Origin: Tatumella ptyseos
GTDB lineage: Bacteria > Pseudomonadota > Gammaproteobacteria > Enterobacterales > Enterobacteriaceae
Assembly: GCF_030552895.1 (NCBI RefSeq)
Contig: NZ_CP130649.1
Coordinates: forward strand, 1,302,001-1,366,000
Reading direction: 5' to 3'
DNA length: 64,000 nt
Both the position numbers and the translations under genes were made by a program. Below, piece after piece: positions 37,236 to 47,710 of the stretch. Each line of letters opens with the position of its first letter. Position 1 is the stretch's first letter. The notes under the pieces were generated by a model. That model was not told where the DNA came from, did no database searches, and worked only from the letters and a program-made list of their open reading frames with translations.

Positions 37236-37757
37236 ATGCAAATAGTAAAATTACCTCTCACTCTGGATCTGCAACGTACTGCACAAAAGCGCCTTGATTA
37301 TCAGGGAGTCTATGTCGCGGATGCGTTACAACGGTTAGCCGATTCAGTGGTGAGTGTGGACACCGATGTATCTTGTACGATGTCTTTCGGCATTGATAGC
37401 CAGCGCCTAGCCGTCCTTGAGGGCAGCGCTGACGTAACGGTAACGTTATGCTGCCAGCGTTGTAATGACACGTTCACCCATCCTGTCCACGTAAAATACC
37501 TCTTCAGCCCTGTTCGCAATGATGAGCAGGCGGAAGCGTTACCAGAAGGTTATGAGCCCGTTGAAGTCGATGAGTTTGGCGAAGTCAATTTGCTTGCGGT
37601 GATCGAAGATGAACTTATCCTCGCATTGCCTGTCGTTCCGGTACATGATTCTGAACACTGTGAAGTGTCCGACGCGGACATGGTATTTGGCGATTTGCCC
37701 GCTGAGGCAGAAAAACCAAATCCATTTGCCGTATTAGCAAGTTTAAAGCGTAAGTAA
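37236..37757 (+). CDS. yceD: YceD/DUF177 family 23S rRNA accumulation protein
   Basis: Conserved bacterial protein linked to 23S rRNA accumulation; biochemical role unclear. 173 residues, the same as E. coli. The CQRC pair ([10 protein letters not shown]) and the ending [29 protein letters not shown] are nearly identical to E. coli. It precedes rpmF by 14 bp and is co-transcribed with it. No Shine-Dalgarno is visible; the promoter is so close that the mRNA may be nearly leaderless. Confidence 0.95.
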   Translation: MQIVKLPLTLDLQRTAQKRLDYQGVYVADALQRLADSVVSVDTDVSCTMSFGIDSQRLAVLEGSADVTVTLCCQRCNDTFTHPVHVKYLFSPVRNDEQAEALPEGYEPVEVDEFGEVNLLAVIEDELILALPVVPVHDSEHCEVSDADMVFGDLPAEAEKPNPFAVLASLKRK

Positions 37758-37771
37758 TAGGAGTAAGGTCC

Positions 37772-37942
37772 ATGGCCGTACAACAGAATAAACCAACCCG
37801 TTCCAAGCGTGGCATGCGCCGTTCACACGATGCACTGACTACGTCTGCTCTGTCCGTAGATAAAGTTTCTGGCGAAACGCATCTGCGTCACCATGTGACT
37901 GCTGACGGTTACTACCGTGGTCGCAAGGTAATTGCTAAGTAA
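37772..37942 (+). CDS. rpmF: 50S ribosomal protein L32
   Basis: Small basic protein of the large ribosomal subunit, 56 residues (E. coli 57). Begins [20 protein letters not shown] and ends [10 protein letters not shown]; one residue is missing in the middle (ALTTSALS). It lies 14 bp after yceD, with an AGGAG-type ribosome site, and 26 bp before plsX. Expression of ribosomal and fatty-acid genes is thus linked, as in E. coli. Confidence 0.97.
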   Translation: MAVQQNKPTRSKRGMRRSHDALTTSALSVDKVSGETHLRHHVTADGYYRGRKVIAK

Positions 37943-37968
37943 TTCTGGCCGCGAAGCTAGGTATTACT

Positions 37969-38982
37969 TTGACACGTGTGACCCTGGCCGTTGACGCCAT
38001 GGGCGGGGATTTCGGTCCCCACGTGACAGTGCCTGCAGTTTTGCAGGCACTGGGCATATATCCCTCCTTAGAAATCTATCTTGTCGGACTTCCCGAAACC
38101 TTAGAGCCATTACTGATTACAGCGGATTCCTCTGTTAAACAACGCCTACACTGTATTGAGGCAGAGTCTGTTATCACCAGTGATGTAAAACCCTCATCGG
38201 CTATCCGCCAAAGTAAAAATAGTTCGATGCGACTCGCGCTTGAATTAGTCAAAGATCAGACAGCCCAAGCTTGTCTCAGTGCAGGAGATACCGGTGCATT
38301 GATGGGGCTTGCATTATTACTTCTTAAACCTTTGCCGCAGATTCGTCGTCCAGCGTTAATGACATTACTACCTAATGCGCGGTCAGGACACACTGTGGTA
38401 CTTGATGTGGGCGCGAATCTTGAGGCTGATAGCGAAATGTTGGTGCAGTTTGCCTTAATGGGAACGGTAGTCGCACAGCAACTGTTAGCCATTACAGAAC
38501 CACAGGTCGCATTACTGAATGTTGGTCAAGAAGAGAGCAAAGGGAAAGAATCTATCCGGCAAGCCGCGAAATTATTACGGCAACAGAGCCTGATCCGTTA
38601 TACTGGCTTCTTAGAAGGAAGTGAAATACTAACAGGACAAGCTGATGTCTTGGTCTGTGATGGGTTCAGCGGCAATGTGGCATTGAAGACGTTAGAAGGG
38701 GCAGTAAGATATTTTCTTCAACGTGCAGGGCGTGGTCAGTCAATCTGGCGGCGGCTTATCAGAACACTGCTTTCACCAAATACCAGTAAGATTGATCCAG
38801 ATAAGTATAATGGTGCATTTTTATTAGGGTTGTCGGGCGTGGTCATCAAGAGCCATGGGGCAGCGAATCAGCAAGCTTTTTTAGCGGCAATTGAACAGTC
38901 AATATTGACAGTGCAGCGGCAAGTTCCTCAGCGAGTTGCTCGCCAATTAGCCGCTGTAGTAGCCAGGAGTGACAAAACATAA
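37969..38982 (+). CDS. plsX: Phosphate acyltransferase PlsX
   Basis: Converts acyl-ACP to acyl-phosphate, the first step feeding phospholipid synthesis by PlsY. 337 residues, shorter than the 356 of E. coli, mainly from an internal loop and the C-terminus. TTG start; the family opening [16 protein letters not shown] follows directly, and AGGT lies upstream. Conserved [18 protein letters not shown] and [16 protein letters not shown] are present. The stop TAA directly abuts the fabH ATG. Confidence 0.95.
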   Translation: MTRVTLAVDAMGGDFGPHVTVPAVLQALGIYPSLEIYLVGLPETLEPLLITADSSVKQRLHCIEAESVITSDVKPSSAIRQSKNSSMRLALELVKDQTAQACLSAGDTGALMGLALLLLKPLPQIRRPALMTLLPNARSGHTVVLDVGANLEADSEMLVQFALMGTVVAQQLLAITEPQVALLNVGQEESKGKESIRQAAKLLRQQSLIRYTGFLEGSEILTGQADVLVCDGFSGNVALKTLEGAVRYFLQRAGRGQSIWRRLIRTLLSPNTSKIDPDKYNGAFLLGLSGVVIKSHGAANQQAFLAAIEQSILTVQRQVPQRVARQLAAVVARSDKT

Positions 38983-39936
38983 ATGTTTAGCAAAATTATG
39001 GGTACGGGTAGTTATCTACCTGAACAAATCCGCACCAATGCAGATTTAGAACAAATGGTAGAGACAACCGATGAATGGATTGTCACTCGTACCGGTATCC
39101 GTGAGCGTCGTGTTGCGGGTCCCGACGAAAATGTAGCCACTATGGGCTTTCATGCTGCGCAAAAAGCCATAGAGATGGCGGGCATTGATAAGAATGATAT
39201 TGGATTGATTATCGTTGCGACGACCTCTTCGAGCCATGCCTTTCCAAGTTCTGCCTGCATGATACAACAGCAGCTGGGTATCAAAGATTGCCCTGCATTC
39301 GATTTAGCCGCGGCCTGCGCAGGATTCACCTATGCACTTAGCGTTGCTGACCAATACATCAAGAATGGTGCCGTAAAGCATGCGTTGGTGATTGGGGCTG
39401 ACGCCCTTACGCGTACCCTTGATCCGACTGATCGCGGCACGGTGATTCTGTTTGGTGATGGTGCTGGGGCAGTATTGCTTGGGCAAAGTGAGACGGCGGG
39501 AATTATCTCAACCCATCTGCATGCCGATGGAAGTTTTGGGAAATTACTGACATTAGGTTATCAAGATCGCGATCATCAAGAACAGCCTGCTTATTTAACG
39601 ATGGCCGGGAATGAAGTGTTCAAAGTCGCGGTGACGGAACTCGCTCATATTGTCGAAGAAACCTTAGAGGCGAACGGTATTGATCGTTCAGAGCTTGACT
39701 GGTTAGTTCCCCATCAAGCCAATCTCCGTATTATCAGTGCGACGGCCAAAAAGTTACACATGGGGATGGATAAAGTCGTTGTTACCCTTGACCGTCACGG
39801 TAATACGTCAGCCGCTTCTGTGCCGACCGCGCTCGATGAAGCCGTGCGAGATGGCCGAATTCAACGAGGGCAACTAATTTTATTAGAAGCCTTTGGTGGT
39901 GGTTTTACTTGGGGCTCAGCCCTCGTTCGTTTTTGA
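38983..39936 (+). CDS. fabH: Beta-ketoacyl-ACP synthase III
   Basis: Starts fatty-acid elongation by condensing acetyl-CoA with malonyl-ACP. 317 residues, identical in length to E. coli. Catalytic Cys112 lies in [10 protein letters not shown], His in VPHQANLRI and Asn in RHGNTSAAS. The ATG directly follows the plsX stop with no spacer, so translation is coupled. Downstream fabD begins 16 bp later. Confidence 0.98.
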   Translation: MFSKIMGTGSYLPEQIRTNADLEQMVETTDEWIVTRTGIRERRVAGPDENVATMGFHAAQKAIEMAGIDKNDIGLIIVATTSSSHAFPSSACMIQQQLGIKDCPAFDLAAACAGFTYALSVADQYIKNGAVKHALVIGADALTRTLDPTDRGTVILFGDGAGAVLLGQSETAGIISTHLHADGSFGKLLTLGYQDRDHQEQPAYLTMAGNEVFKVAVTELAHIVEETLEANGIDRSELDWLVPHQANLRIISATAKKLHMGMDKVVVTLDRHGNTSAASVPTALDEAVRDGRIQRGQLILLEAFGGGFTWGSALVRF

Positions 39937-39952
39937 TAGACAGGTATCTTTT

Positions 39953-40885
39953 ATGACTCACTTTGCTTTTGTGTTTCCCGGACAAGGTTCTCAGACGGTA
40001 GGAATGTTGGCGGAATTAGCGGCTGAACATGCGATCATCGAATCGACTTACGCTGAAGCATCAGAGGCCTTAGGTTATGACCTATGGCAGCTGGTTCAAC
40101 AAGGCCCAGCCGAAGAGCTGAATAAAACGTGGCAAACACAGCCAGCGTTACTCGCGGCCTCTGTGGCATTATTCCGTCTGTGGGAGCAACAAGGTGGCGC
40201 AAAGCCTGCGCTAATGGCAGGACATAGCTTAGGGGAATACTCAGCATTAGTGTGCGCGGGTGTTATCGGTTTTGCTGACGCAATCCGTTTAGTTGAACTG
40301 CGTGGAAAATTGATGCAAGAAGCAGTCCCGGAAGGGACGGGTGCAATGCAAGCTATTATTGGTCTTGATGATGAAGCCATTCGCCTAGCGTGCGAAGAGA
40401 GCGCTCAAGGACAAGTTGTCTCCCCAGTAAACTTCAACTCGCCAGGGCAAGTAGTGATTGCTGGTAACAAAGAAGCGGTTGAACGTGCTGGTGCGGCCTG
40501 TAAAGCGGCCGGTGCCAAAAGAGCCTTGCCTCTCCCTGTCAGCGTTCCGTCACACTGTGCGTTAATGAAGCCAGCTGCGGATAAATTAGCCGTTGCCTTG
40601 CGTGAGATCACTTTCAATCAACCTACAATTTCTGTCGTCAACAATGTTGATGTAAAATGCGAGACGGATTCAGAAGCAATTCGTGAAGCGTTAGTCCGCC
40701 AGCTTTACAGCCCAGTACGTTGGACGGAAAGTGTCCAGGTTATTGCCGCGCAAGGTGAGACTCAGTTAATCGAAGTTGGGCCTGGTAAGGTTCTAACTGG
40801 CCTGACAAAAAGAATTGTTGATACGTTAACGGCGTCAGCGATTAACGATCCAGCTGCATTCAGTGCAGCATTGATTAAAGAATAA
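39953..40885 (+). CDS. fabD: Malonyl-CoA-ACP transacylase
   Basis: Transfers malonyl from CoA to ACP. 310 residues (E. coli 309) from the ATG at 39953; a longer frame from 39893 only overlaps fabH. GQGSQ near the start; catalytic Ser92 in GHSLGE; the active-site His is in the PVSVPSHCALM segment. It sits within the fabHDG group, 10 bp before fabG. Confidence 0.98.
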   Translation: MTHFAFVFPGQGSQTVGMLAELAAEHAIIESTYAEASEALGYDLWQLVQQGPAEELNKTWQTQPALLAASVALFRLWEQQGGAKPALMAGHSLGEYSALVCAGVIGFADAIRLVELRGKLMQEAVPEGTGAMQAIIGLDDEAIRLACEESAQGQVVSPVNFNSPGQVVIAGNKEAVERAGAACKAAGAKRALPLPVSVPSHCALMKPAADKLAVALREITFNQPTISVVNNVDVKCETDSEAIREALVRQLYSPVRWTESVQVIAAQGETQLIEVGPGKVLTGLTKRIVDTLTASAINDPAAFSAALIKE

Positions 40886-40895
40886 GAGGAAAAAC

Positions 40896-41630
40896 ATGAA
40901 CTTCAATGGTAAGATCGCGCTCGTTACGGGTGCTAGTCGTGGAATTGGTCGCTCTATTGCTGAAAAATTAGTCGCCGGTGGCGCTACAGTTATCGGGACT
41001 GCGACCAGCGACAATGGTGCTGAAGCGATCAGTGCCTACCTTGGGGCTAACGGCAAAGGATTGGTTCTCAACGTTACTGATGCAGCCTCTATCGATGCTG
41101 TATTACAGCAAATCCGTGCAGAATTTGGCGAAATTGACATTTTAGTTAATAATGCAGGGGTAACTCGTGATAACCTATTAATGCGTATGAAGGATGATGA
41201 GTGGCAGGATATCCTTGACACGAACCTCACTTCTGTTTTTAGACTATCTAAGGCCGTATTACGTGCCATGATGAAAAAGCGCATGGGAAGAATCATTACC
41301 ATTGGTTCGGTTGTCGGAACAATGGGTAATGCGGGCCAAGCAAACTACGCTGCTGCAAAGGCGGGTTTAATTGGCTTTAGCAAATCACTGGCGCGAGAAG
41401 TTGCGTCACGTGGTATTACTGTAAACGTTGTGGCTCCTGGTTTCATCGAAACCGACATGACGCGAGCACTGAATGAAGAGCAACGATCTGGTATTTTGGC
41501 AGAAGTTCCTGCTGCCCGTTTAGGGGAGCCTCAGGAAATTGCTAACGCTGTGGCCTTCTTAGCCTCTGACGAAGCAAGTTACATCACTGGTGAAACTTTG
41601 CACGTCAATGGTGGGATGTACATGGTCTGA
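40896..41630 (+). CDS. fabG: 3-oxoacyl-ACP reductase
   Basis: NADPH-dependent ketoreductase of fatty-acid elongation, SDR family, 244 residues as in E. coli. The cofactor motif [17 protein letters not shown], the active Ser in [11 protein letters not shown] and the Tyr151-x3-Lys155 pair in NYAAAKAG are all visible. AGAGG lies before the ATG. It ends 148 bp before acpP, whose promoter lies in that gap. Confidence 0.98.
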   Translation: MNFNGKIALVTGASRGIGRSIAEKLVAGGATVIGTATSDNGAEAISAYLGANGKGLVLNVTDAASIDAVLQQIRAEFGEIDILVNNAGVTRDNLLMRMKDDEWQDILDTNLTSVFRLSKAVLRAMMKKRMGRIITIGSVVGTMGNAGQANYAAAKAGLIGFSKSLAREVASRGITVNVVAPGFIETDMTRALNEEQRSGILAEVPAARLGEPQEIANAVAFLASDEASYITGETLHVNGGMYMV

Positions 41631-41705
41631 TCTGCTTCAAATTATTATTTTTGCGATTTATTGTACAAAAAATACTAATTTGTTGTCAGAAAAGCAGGGA
41701 ATTAG

Positions 41706-41733
41706 TTGCATCTTTTTAAACATTTTATACACT
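41706..41733 (+). promoter_or_regulatory. Candidate acpP promoter
   Basis: -35-like TTGCAT (41706-41711), 16-bp spacer, -10-like TACACT (41728-41733), in the AT-rich fabG-acpP gap. Moderate matches, but acpP is expected to have its own strong promoter. Confidence 0.4.
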
Positions 41734-41778
41734 ACGAAAACCGTCGCATTAGCGAGTTTTGATAGGAAATTAAATAGT

Positions 41779-42015
41779 ATGAGCGATATCGAACAACGCG
41801 TTAAGAAAATCATTGCTGAGCAGCTGGGTGTTAAAGAAGATGAAGTGATCAACTCTGCTTCTTTCGTAGAAGACCTGGGTGCTGATTCTCTTGACACCGT
41901 TGAGCTGGTAATGGCTCTGGAAGAAGAGTTTGATACTGAGATTCCAGACGAAGAAGCTGAGAAAATCACTACCGTACAGGCAGCGATCGACTACATCAAT
42001 AGCCATCAGGGCTAA
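41779..42015 (+). CDS. acpP: Acyl carrier protein
   Basis: Central carrier of growing acyl chains, 78 residues as in E. coli. The phosphopantetheine-bearing Ser37 lies in [18 protein letters not shown]. Very acidic. The ATG at 41779 is the true start; the open frame runs upstream to 41590 but has no support. fabF follows after a stem-loop that may reduce read-through, so acpP can be made in excess over fabF. Confidence 0.98.
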   Translation: MSDIEQRVKKIIAEQLGVKEDEVINSASFVEDLGADSLDTVELVMALEEEFDTEIPDEEAEKITTVQAAIDYINSHQG

Positions 42016-42023
42016 TGAACACC

Positions 42024-42056
42024 TTCAGGCGGTCATTCGACCGCCTGAAATTTATT
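42024..42056 (+). terminator. Terminator-like hairpin between acpP and fabF
   Basis: Perfect 11-bp stem TTCAGGCGGTC / GACCGCCTGAA with loop ATTC, followed by ATTTATT. Probably a partial terminator (attenuator), since fabF continues in the same direction. Confidence 0.75.
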
Positions 42057-42099
42057 CCGTCCCACGAAGAATAATTATTCCCCTCCCTGGAGGACGAAC

Positions 42100-43338
42100 G
42101 TGTCTAAGCGTCGTGTAGTTGTGACCGGTCTTGGCATGTTGTCTCCTGTCGGCAATACAGTAGAGTCTACCTGGAATTCTCTCCTAGCCGGTCAGAGCGG
42201 CATCAACCTGATTGACCATTTTGATACTAGTTCTTATGCAACACGTTTTGCTGGAACAGTAAAAGATTTTAATTGTGATGAGATCATCTCGCGTAAAGAA
42301 CAACGTAAAATGGATTTATTTATCCAATACGGTATTGTGGCGGGTGTTCAAGCATTGCAAGACTCTGGAATTACCGTTACTGAACAAAATGCTCACCGTA
42401 TTGGTGCGGCGATTGGTTCAGGGATCGGCGGACTTGGCTTAATTGAAGAAAACCATGCAGCCTTGACCAAAGGTGGACCGCGTAAAATCAGTCCATTTTT
42501 CGTCCCTAGTACTATCGTTAATATGGTAGCGGGACACTTGACCATTATGTACGGCCTGAAAGGCCCAAGCATCTGTATCGCAACGGCCTGTACTTCAGGT
42601 GTTCATAATATTGGTCATGCGGCACGTATGATTGCTTATAACGATGCTGACGTAATGTTAGCCGGTGGGGCAGAGAAGGGCAGTACTCCTCTTGGTGTTG
42701 GCGGTTTTGGTGCGGCTCGTGCACTCTCGACGCATAACGACAACCCTCAGGCAGCAAGTCGTCCTTGGGATAAAGATCGCGATGGATTCGTGCTTGGAGA
42801 TGGTGCTGGTGTACTAGTCCTTGAAGAGTATGAACATGCGAAAGCCCGTGGCGCAAAAATTTATGCAGAATTAGTCGGTTTTGGGATGAGCAGTGATGCT
42901 TACCATATGACTTCCCCACCCGAAAATGGTGAAGGGGCAGCGCAAGCAATGCGTAATGCATTAAACGATGCACAACTTAATGCTGATCAGATTGGCTATG
43001 TTAACGCACATGGTACTTCAACCCCAGCGGGTGACTTAGCCGAGTGCCAAGCCGTTAAATCAGTGTTTGGTCAACAAACTAAGGTGTTGGTCAGCTCGAC
43101 GAAATCGATGACTGGACATCTGCTGGGTGCAGCGGGCGCCGTAGAATCGATTTACTCTATTCTGGCTTTACGTGATCAAGCTATTCCGCCAACCTTAAAT
43201 CTGGATAACCCAGATGTCGGCTGTGATCTTGATTTCGTTCCGCACACTGCACGTCAGGTTTCTGGCCTAGAGTACTCACTCTGTAACTCATTTGGGTTTG
43301 GTGGGACGAATGGCTCGTTGATCTTCCGTAAGATTTAA
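42100..43338 (+). CDS. fabF: Beta-ketoacyl-ACP synthase II
   Basis: Elongates long acyl-ACPs and gives temperature control of unsaturation (KAS II). 412 residues (E. coli 413). GTG start with a strong GGAGG 7 nt upstream. Catalytic Cys164 in TACTSGVHN, His304 in NAHGTST and His341 in [11 protein letters not shown]. It follows the acpP hairpin and is closed by its own strong terminator, so pabC is separately placed. Confidence 0.98.
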   Translation: MSKRRVVVTGLGMLSPVGNTVESTWNSLLAGQSGINLIDHFDTSSYATRFAGTVKDFNCDEIISRKEQRKMDLFIQYGIVAGVQALQDSGITVTEQNAHRIGAAIGSGIGGLGLIEENHAALTKGGPRKISPFFVPSTIVNMVAGHLTIMYGLKGPSICIATACTSGVHNIGHAARMIAYNDADVMLAGGAEKGSTPLGVGGFGAARALSTHNDNPQAASRPWDKDRDGFVLGDGAGVLVLEEYEHAKARGAKIYAELVGFGMSSDAYHMTSPPENGEGAAQAMRNALNDAQLNADQIGYVNAHGTSTPAGDLAECQAVKSVFGQQTKVLVSSTKSMTGHLLGAAGAVESIYSILALRDQAIPPTLNLDNPDVGCDLDFVPHTARQVSGLEYSLCNSFGFGGTNGSLIFRKI

Positions 43339-43352
43339 TGACTGAATCTATC

Positions 43353-43381
43353 AAAAAGCCCGTTTAACGGGCTTTTTTTTT
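43353..43381 (+). terminator. Rho-independent terminator of fabF
   Basis: Stem AAAAAGCCCG / CGGGCTTTTT with loop TTTAA and a run of nine T. Confidence 0.92.
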
Positions 43382-43402
43382 GCCAACGCTAGGGCTAATT
43401 GT

Positions 43403-44212
43403 ATGCAATTGATTAATGGCGTGATGACATCCCAACTCTCTAGTCTCGATCGTGGCTTACAATTCGGTGATGGGTGTTTCACTACGGCACAGGTTATCGC
43501 GGGGAAAGTGCGTCATTTACCCCAACACTTAGCGCGTTTAGCAAGAGATAGTCAACGGCTGGGTATTGTCTTTGATGCGTGGTCTGAGTTAGAACAAGAA
43601 ATAAATACGCTTGCTCAGCAGAGTGAATTAGGGGTTATTAAGATTATATTAACCCGAGGAACTGGCGGTAGAGGATACAGTACCCTAGGCTGTAAGCAAA
43701 CCCAACGTATTCTATCTTTAGCCCCTTATCCAGCGCATTATGCTACGTGGCAACAGCAAGGGATAACCTTAATGACTAGCCCCATCCCTTTAGGGATGAA
43801 CCCCTATTTGGCAGGGATTAAACATCTTAATCGCCTAGAGCAAGTCTTAATCAAGCACCACCTTGAGAGTGAAGGGGCTCAGGAAGCCCTAGTCCTTGAC
43901 TCAACAGGTCATGTAGTAGAATGTTGCGCAGCCAACATCCTTTGGCGAAAGGGTAAGCAGTGCTTTACGCCTGCGCTGACCCATAGTGGTGTTGAAGGAA
44001 TAATGAAAGGCTTAGTGATTGAAGCCTTGCAGGCAGAAGGGTACCATTGCAGCCAGGTTACCCAAGCTCCCGCTGAGCTAGAAGGGGCAGATGAAGTCAT
44101 TGTTTGTAATGCATTGATGCCAGTGATCCCGGTCATTGGTATTGATCAATGGCACTATCAACCCGGTGAGGCGATGGCAACACTGATTAAATTAGGATTT
44201 ACTGCGAGTTAA
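43403..44212 (+). CDS. pabC: Aminodeoxychorismate lyase
   Basis: PLP enzyme of folate synthesis that splits 4-amino-4-deoxychorismate into p-aminobenzoate and pyruvate. 269 residues, the same as E. coli. Class IV aminotransferase fold, with the PLP lysine in GIKHLNRLEQV and the family opening QFGDGCFTTAQV. It begins 22 bp after the fabF terminator, with no obvious Shine-Dalgarno. It is followed 3 bp later by mltG, so pabC-mltG-tmk-holB-ycfH form one run of tightly packed genes. Confidence 0.96.
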   Translation: MQLINGVMTSQLSSLDRGLQFGDGCFTTAQVIAGKVRHLPQHLARLARDSQRLGIVFDAWSELEQEINTLAQQSELGVIKIILTRGTGGRGYSTLGCKQTQRILSLAPYPAHYATWQQQGITLMTSPIPLGMNPYLAGIKHLNRLEQVLIKHHLESEGAQEALVLDSTGHVVECCAANILWRKGKQCFTPALTHSGVEGIMKGLVIEALQAEGYHCSQVTQAPAELEGADEVIVCNALMPVIPVIGIDQWHYQPGEAMATLIKLGFTAS

Positions 44213-44215
44213 GTT

Positions 44216-45241
44216 ATGCAGAAAAAAAGTAAGGGCCTTTTGGGCTTAGTGATTCTATGTGCGATTTTGGTGATAGCGGGTCTTTGGCAAGTTAAGCGTT
44301 TTGCTGCACATCCGTTATTAATTCAACAAGAGACGATTTATACCTTACCTGCTGGATCGGGACGTGTGGTACTAGAGCAGCAGCTCGAATCACAACATAT
44401 CGTGCCGCGAGGTCCATGGTTTGGTTGGTTATTGAAAGTCGAACCGCAACTCGCAAAATTTAAAGCCGGGACGTACCGTTTAACACCAGGAATGACGGTT
44501 CGTCAGTTATTGGCCTTGCTCGCGAGTGGGAAAGAAGCCCAATTTCCTATGCGTTTTGTTGAAGGACAACGTATTGAAGAGTGGCTTAAGACACTAAGAA
44601 ACGCCCCTTATATCAACCATCAACTTACCGATGACCAATTATCAACTGTCGCTAAGGCTCTGGATATGCAGCCGTCCCAATTAGAGGGAGGTTTTTATCC
44701 TGACACTTACTATTATACGGCGAAACGTACTGATATCAGCCTATTAAAGCAAGCTCGTCAGCGGATGGTGCAGCTTCAACAGTCGGTATGGGAGCAACGT
44801 GAGGCTAATTTGCCCTACCAAGATCTCAATCAACTAGTCACCATGGCTTCAATTATCGAAAAAGAGACAGCCGTTCCTGCGGAACGCGGTAAAGTCGCCT
44901 CAGTATTTGTGAATCGCCTGCGTAAAGGGATGAAGCTCCAAACCGACCCAACGGTTATCTATGGCCTAGGCAGTGCTTATACCGGTGTTTTAACGCGTAG
45001 CGACCTCGAAAAACCGACTGCCTACAACACTTATGTGATCCCAGGGTTACCACCCGGACCGATTGCCATCCCGAGTCGTGCATCACTGGAAGCGGCCGCT
45101 CATCCTGAGAAGAGTGATCTACTCTATTTTGTGGCGAACGGCCAGGGGGGACACACTTTTACCTCGACGTTAGCCAACCATAATCAAGCCGTCAAAGCGT
45201 GGCGCAAAGTTGAAAATGAGCGTAAAACCGGTGAAAAGTAA
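44216..45241 (+). CDS. mltG: Endolytic murein transglycosylase MltG
   Basis: Inner-membrane lytic transglycosylase that cuts nascent glycan strands, probably setting their length. 341 residues (E. coli 340). A single N-terminal membrane anchor ([17 protein letters not shown]), then a LysM-like and YceG domain; the catalytic Glu lies in ASIIEKET. The conserved [24 protein letters not shown] and [13 protein letters not shown] motifs are present. Its end overlaps the tmk start. Confidence 0.96.
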   Translation: MQKKSKGLLGLVILCAILVIAGLWQVKRFAAHPLLIQQETIYTLPAGSGRVVLEQQLESQHIVPRGPWFGWLLKVEPQLAKFKAGTYRLTPGMTVRQLLALLASGKEAQFPMRFVEGQRIEEWLKTLRNAPYINHQLTDDQLSTVAKALDMQPSQLEGGFYPDTYYYTAKRTDISLLKQARQRMVQLQQSVWEQREANLPYQDLNQLVTMASIIEKETAVPAERGKVASVFVNRLRKGMKLQTDPTVIYGLGSAYTGVLTRSDLEKPTAYNTYVIPGLPPGPIAIPSRASLEAAAHPEKSDLLYFVANGQGGHTFTSTLANHNQAVKAWRKVENERKTGEK

Positions 45242-45863
45242 ATTCATTGTCATTGAAGGGCTGGAAGGCGCAGGTAAAACCACAGTTCGTGACAAAGTCG
45301 TTAGCGAGTTAAACGCGCAAGGTATTACCGATATCGTTTTTACCCGCGAACCCGGCGGTACTCCTTTAGCTGAAGCCTTACGGCAGATTGTGAAAGAGGG
45401 GATCGAGGGGGAAAATATTACAGCCAATGCTGAATTACTCTTGCTCTATGCCGCACGAGTCCAGTTGGTAGAAACGGTAATAAAACCTGCGTTAGCGCGA
45501 GGGGCTTGGGTGGTAGGGGATCGGCATGATCTCTCCTCACAAGCCTATCAAGGCGGAGGGCGAGGGCTTGATACAGCGATGATGCAGACTATCAAACAAT
45601 CAGTCTTGGGAGACTTCTCACCGGATATGACCTTATATTTGGATGTCACACCGGAAATCGGCCTGTCTCGTGCCCGTGCGCGGGGACAGTTGGATCGGAT
45701 CGAGCAGGAGTCTTTAGCCTTTTTTCATCGTGCCCATCAGCGATATAAAGCGCTTGCGGCGAGCGATAACCGTATTTTCACTATCGATGCGACTCAGCCT
45801 CAGCCGCAAGTGCAGCAAGCGGTACAAGAAACTGTCCGCCGCTGGCTTAAGGAACAGCAGTAA
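45216..45863 (+). CDS. tmk: Thymidylate kinase
   Basis: Phosphorylates dTMP to dTDP for DNA synthesis. P-loop [16 protein letters not shown] and the lid/LID-like [12 protein letters not shown] are present. From the ATG at 45216 it has 215 residues. A GTG at 45231 gives 210 residues starting [10 protein letters not shown], which aligns exactly with the E. coli start and may be the true one; neither has a strong ribosome site. It overlaps mltG by 26 bp (11 bp with the GTG) and shares a base with the holB ATG. Confidence 0.93.
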   Translation: MSVKPVKSKFIVIEGLEGAGKTTVRDKVVSELNAQGITDIVFTREPGGTPLAEALRQIVKEGIEGENITANAELLLLYAARVQLVETVIKPALARGAWVVGDRHDLSSQAYQGGGRGLDTAMMQTIKQSVLGDFSPDMTLYLDVTPEIGLSRARARGQLDRIEQESLAFFHRAHQRYKALAASDNRIFTIDATQPQPQVQQAVQETVRRWLKEQQ

Positions 45864-46846
45864 TGCAATGGTTTCCGTGGTTAACGCCTTATTATAAGCG
45901 GTTAATCGAACAGCATCAGGCGCAACAAGCTCATCCCGCTCAAATAGTGCATGCTCATCAAGGCATGGGAGCGGAGGCCTTGGTGTGGGGCGTTGCGCGT
46001 TGGTTATTGTGTGAAAGTCCCCAAGGACATAAAGCCTGTGGCCAATGCCATGGTTGCCAGCTTATGTTGGCGGATAATCATCCCGACTGGTACCCCCTCT
46101 CAGCTGAAAAAGGGAAACAACAGATTGGTATTGATGTGATCCGCGATACCTGCGAGAAAGTGTGGCATTCACCGCAGCAAGGTGGGGCACGGGTGGTTTG
46201 GATTGATGGTGCGCAGCGGTTAACCGAATCGGCGGTTAACGCTTTACTTAAAACCGTCGAAGAGCCACCAGCAAACTGTTGGTTTTTATTCACTACGCCA
46301 CAATTAAGCCATTTACCTGCAACGCTACGTAGTCGCTGTGTGGTAACCAACATCGCGGTACCGCAAGAGCCACAAGGATTGGCTTGGTTGGCACGTGAAA
46401 GCCAATTGCCTGAGCCAACGCTATTAACAGCGTTACGCTTAAGTGGTGGGGCGCCGGCGCAAGCGCTTACGCTAATTAATGCCCCGCACTGGCAAAAGCG
46501 CCAGCAAATAGCCGAAGGGATACGTAGTGCTTTACCTCAACAGCCAATGCACTTACTCCCCATTTTGATGGATGAACCCAGTGGCGAAAAAATCTATTGG
46601 CTGATGGCTTTTTTGTTAGATGCGCTAAAATTACAGCGTGGTGGCCAAACGTGGTTAACCCATGTCGACAGTGAGGAGACAAGCCGCTACTTGTGCACGC
46701 TCCTAGGCGAGCAGCGGTTGCAACAGGTTATTGCGCGGTGTCGCGACTGCCATGCATTACTGACACAGACACCGCAGGTGAATACCGAATTAGTGATTAG
46801 CGACCTGTTATTAACGTGGGAAACCCTGTTAACGACTTCCCAATGA
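45863..46846 (+). CDS. holB: DNA polymerase III subunit delta'
   Basis: Clamp-loader subunit delta', 327 residues (E. coli 334). The zinc-finger cysteines are in CGQCHGCQLM with an upstream Cys (LLCESPQGHKACGQC). The conserved SAVNALLKTVEEPPANCWFLFTT and SRCVVTN regions are present; like other delta' subunits it lacks a functional Walker A. The ATG shares one base with the tmk stop. It is followed by ycfH 16 bp later. Confidence 0.95.
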   Translation: MQWFPWLTPYYKRLIEQHQAQQAHPAQIVHAHQGMGAEALVWGVARWLLCESPQGHKACGQCHGCQLMLADNHPDWYPLSAEKGKQQIGIDVIRDTCEKVWHSPQQGGARVVWIDGAQRLTESAVNALLKTVEEPPANCWFLFTTPQLSHLPATLRSRCVVTNIAVPQEPQGLAWLARESQLPEPTLLTALRLSGGAPAQALTLINAPHWQKRQQIAEGIRSALPQQPMHLLPILMDEPSGEKIYWLMAFLLDALKLQRGGQTWLTHVDSEETSRYLCTLLGEQRLQQVIARCRDCHALLTQTPQVNTELVISDLLLTWETLLTTSQ

Positions 46847-46862
46847 GTGATAGAGAAAATTT

Positions 46863-47663
46863 ATGTTTTTAGTGGATTCGCACTGCCATGTTGATGGCTT
46901 AGATTATGAAAAAGAACACCAGAACTTGGCTGAAGTTATCGATAAAGCTCAAGCCCGTGATGTACGTTTTATGTTGGCGGTCTCCACCACATTAAGCGCC
47001 TTTCCTGCTTTACAACAGCTTACGATCGATTTTCCACAAGTCGCCCTGTCTTGCGGTGTACATCCTCTTAACCTTGATGACGACTGGAATATCGAGCGAC
47101 TTCATGCCTTAGCAAGCGATCCAAAAGTCGTGGCGTTAGGGGAGACTGGGCTGGATTATTTTTACCATAAGACGCCTGATTTGTGGGCAATTCAGCAACA
47201 AGCGTTTCGTGATCATCTTCATGTGGCGTGTCAACTTAATAAGCCAGTAATCGTGCACACCCGCGATGCGCATGAAGATACGATTCGTTTACTGGCCGAA
47301 AATCATGTCGACCGCTGTGGTGGCGTGCTGCACTGTTTTACAGAAGATCGTGATACGGCAAAAAGACTGTTAGATTTGGGGATGTATATCTCTTTTTCGG
47401 GTATTTTAACCTTCAAGAACGCTGAACAAATTCGCGAAGCTGCGCGTTATGTGCCGATGGACAGAATCTTGGTAGAGACTGATTCTCCTTACTTAGCGCC
47501 AGTTCCTTATCGGGGTAAAGCCAACCAGCCAGCCTATACCCGTGATGTAGCGGAGTATTTGGCGGTAGTAAAAGGCCTCACTATCGAGCAAGTCGCTGAG
47601 CAAACTACGGAAAACTTTGCTAAATTATTTAATATTGCCCCAGAGCGCTTAACGCTTTCGTAA
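46863..47663 (+). CDS. ycfH: TatD-family metal-dependent hydrolase YcfH
   Basis: Predicted metal-dependent hydrolase or DNase of the TatD family, 266 residues (E. coli 265); physiological substrate unknown. Metal-ligand motifs are HCHVDG near residue 8, GETGLDYFYH, PVIVHTRDA, LHCFTED and ETDSPYLAPVP. It is the end of the mltG-tmk-holB run, as in E. coli, where ptsG follows; here hinT follows directly and ptsG is not in this position. Confidence 0.93.
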   Translation: MFLVDSHCHVDGLDYEKEHQNLAEVIDKAQARDVRFMLAVSTTLSAFPALQQLTIDFPQVALSCGVHPLNLDDDWNIERLHALASDPKVVALGETGLDYFYHKTPDLWAIQQQAFRDHLHVACQLNKPVIVHTRDAHEDTIRLLAENHVDRCGGVLHCFTEDRDTAKRLLDLGMYISFSGILTFKNAEQIREAARYVPMDRILVETDSPYLAPVPYRGKANQPAYTRDVAEYLAVVKGLTIEQVAEQTTENFAKLFNIAPERLTLS

Positions 47664-47710
47664 GCTAACTCGCCGCGTTGCGGCGAGATGACCTAAAGGA
47701 ATGATTGACC

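Noticed and set aside
37310..37815. Antisense open frames over yceD and rpmF
   Set aside because: The plus-strand genes are near identical to E. coli; rpmF was recovered although it is only 56 codons.
42545..42973. 142-codon open frame antisense to fabF
   Set aside because: Fully inside the conserved fabF gene, His/Leu-rich, no start signal or recognisable domain.
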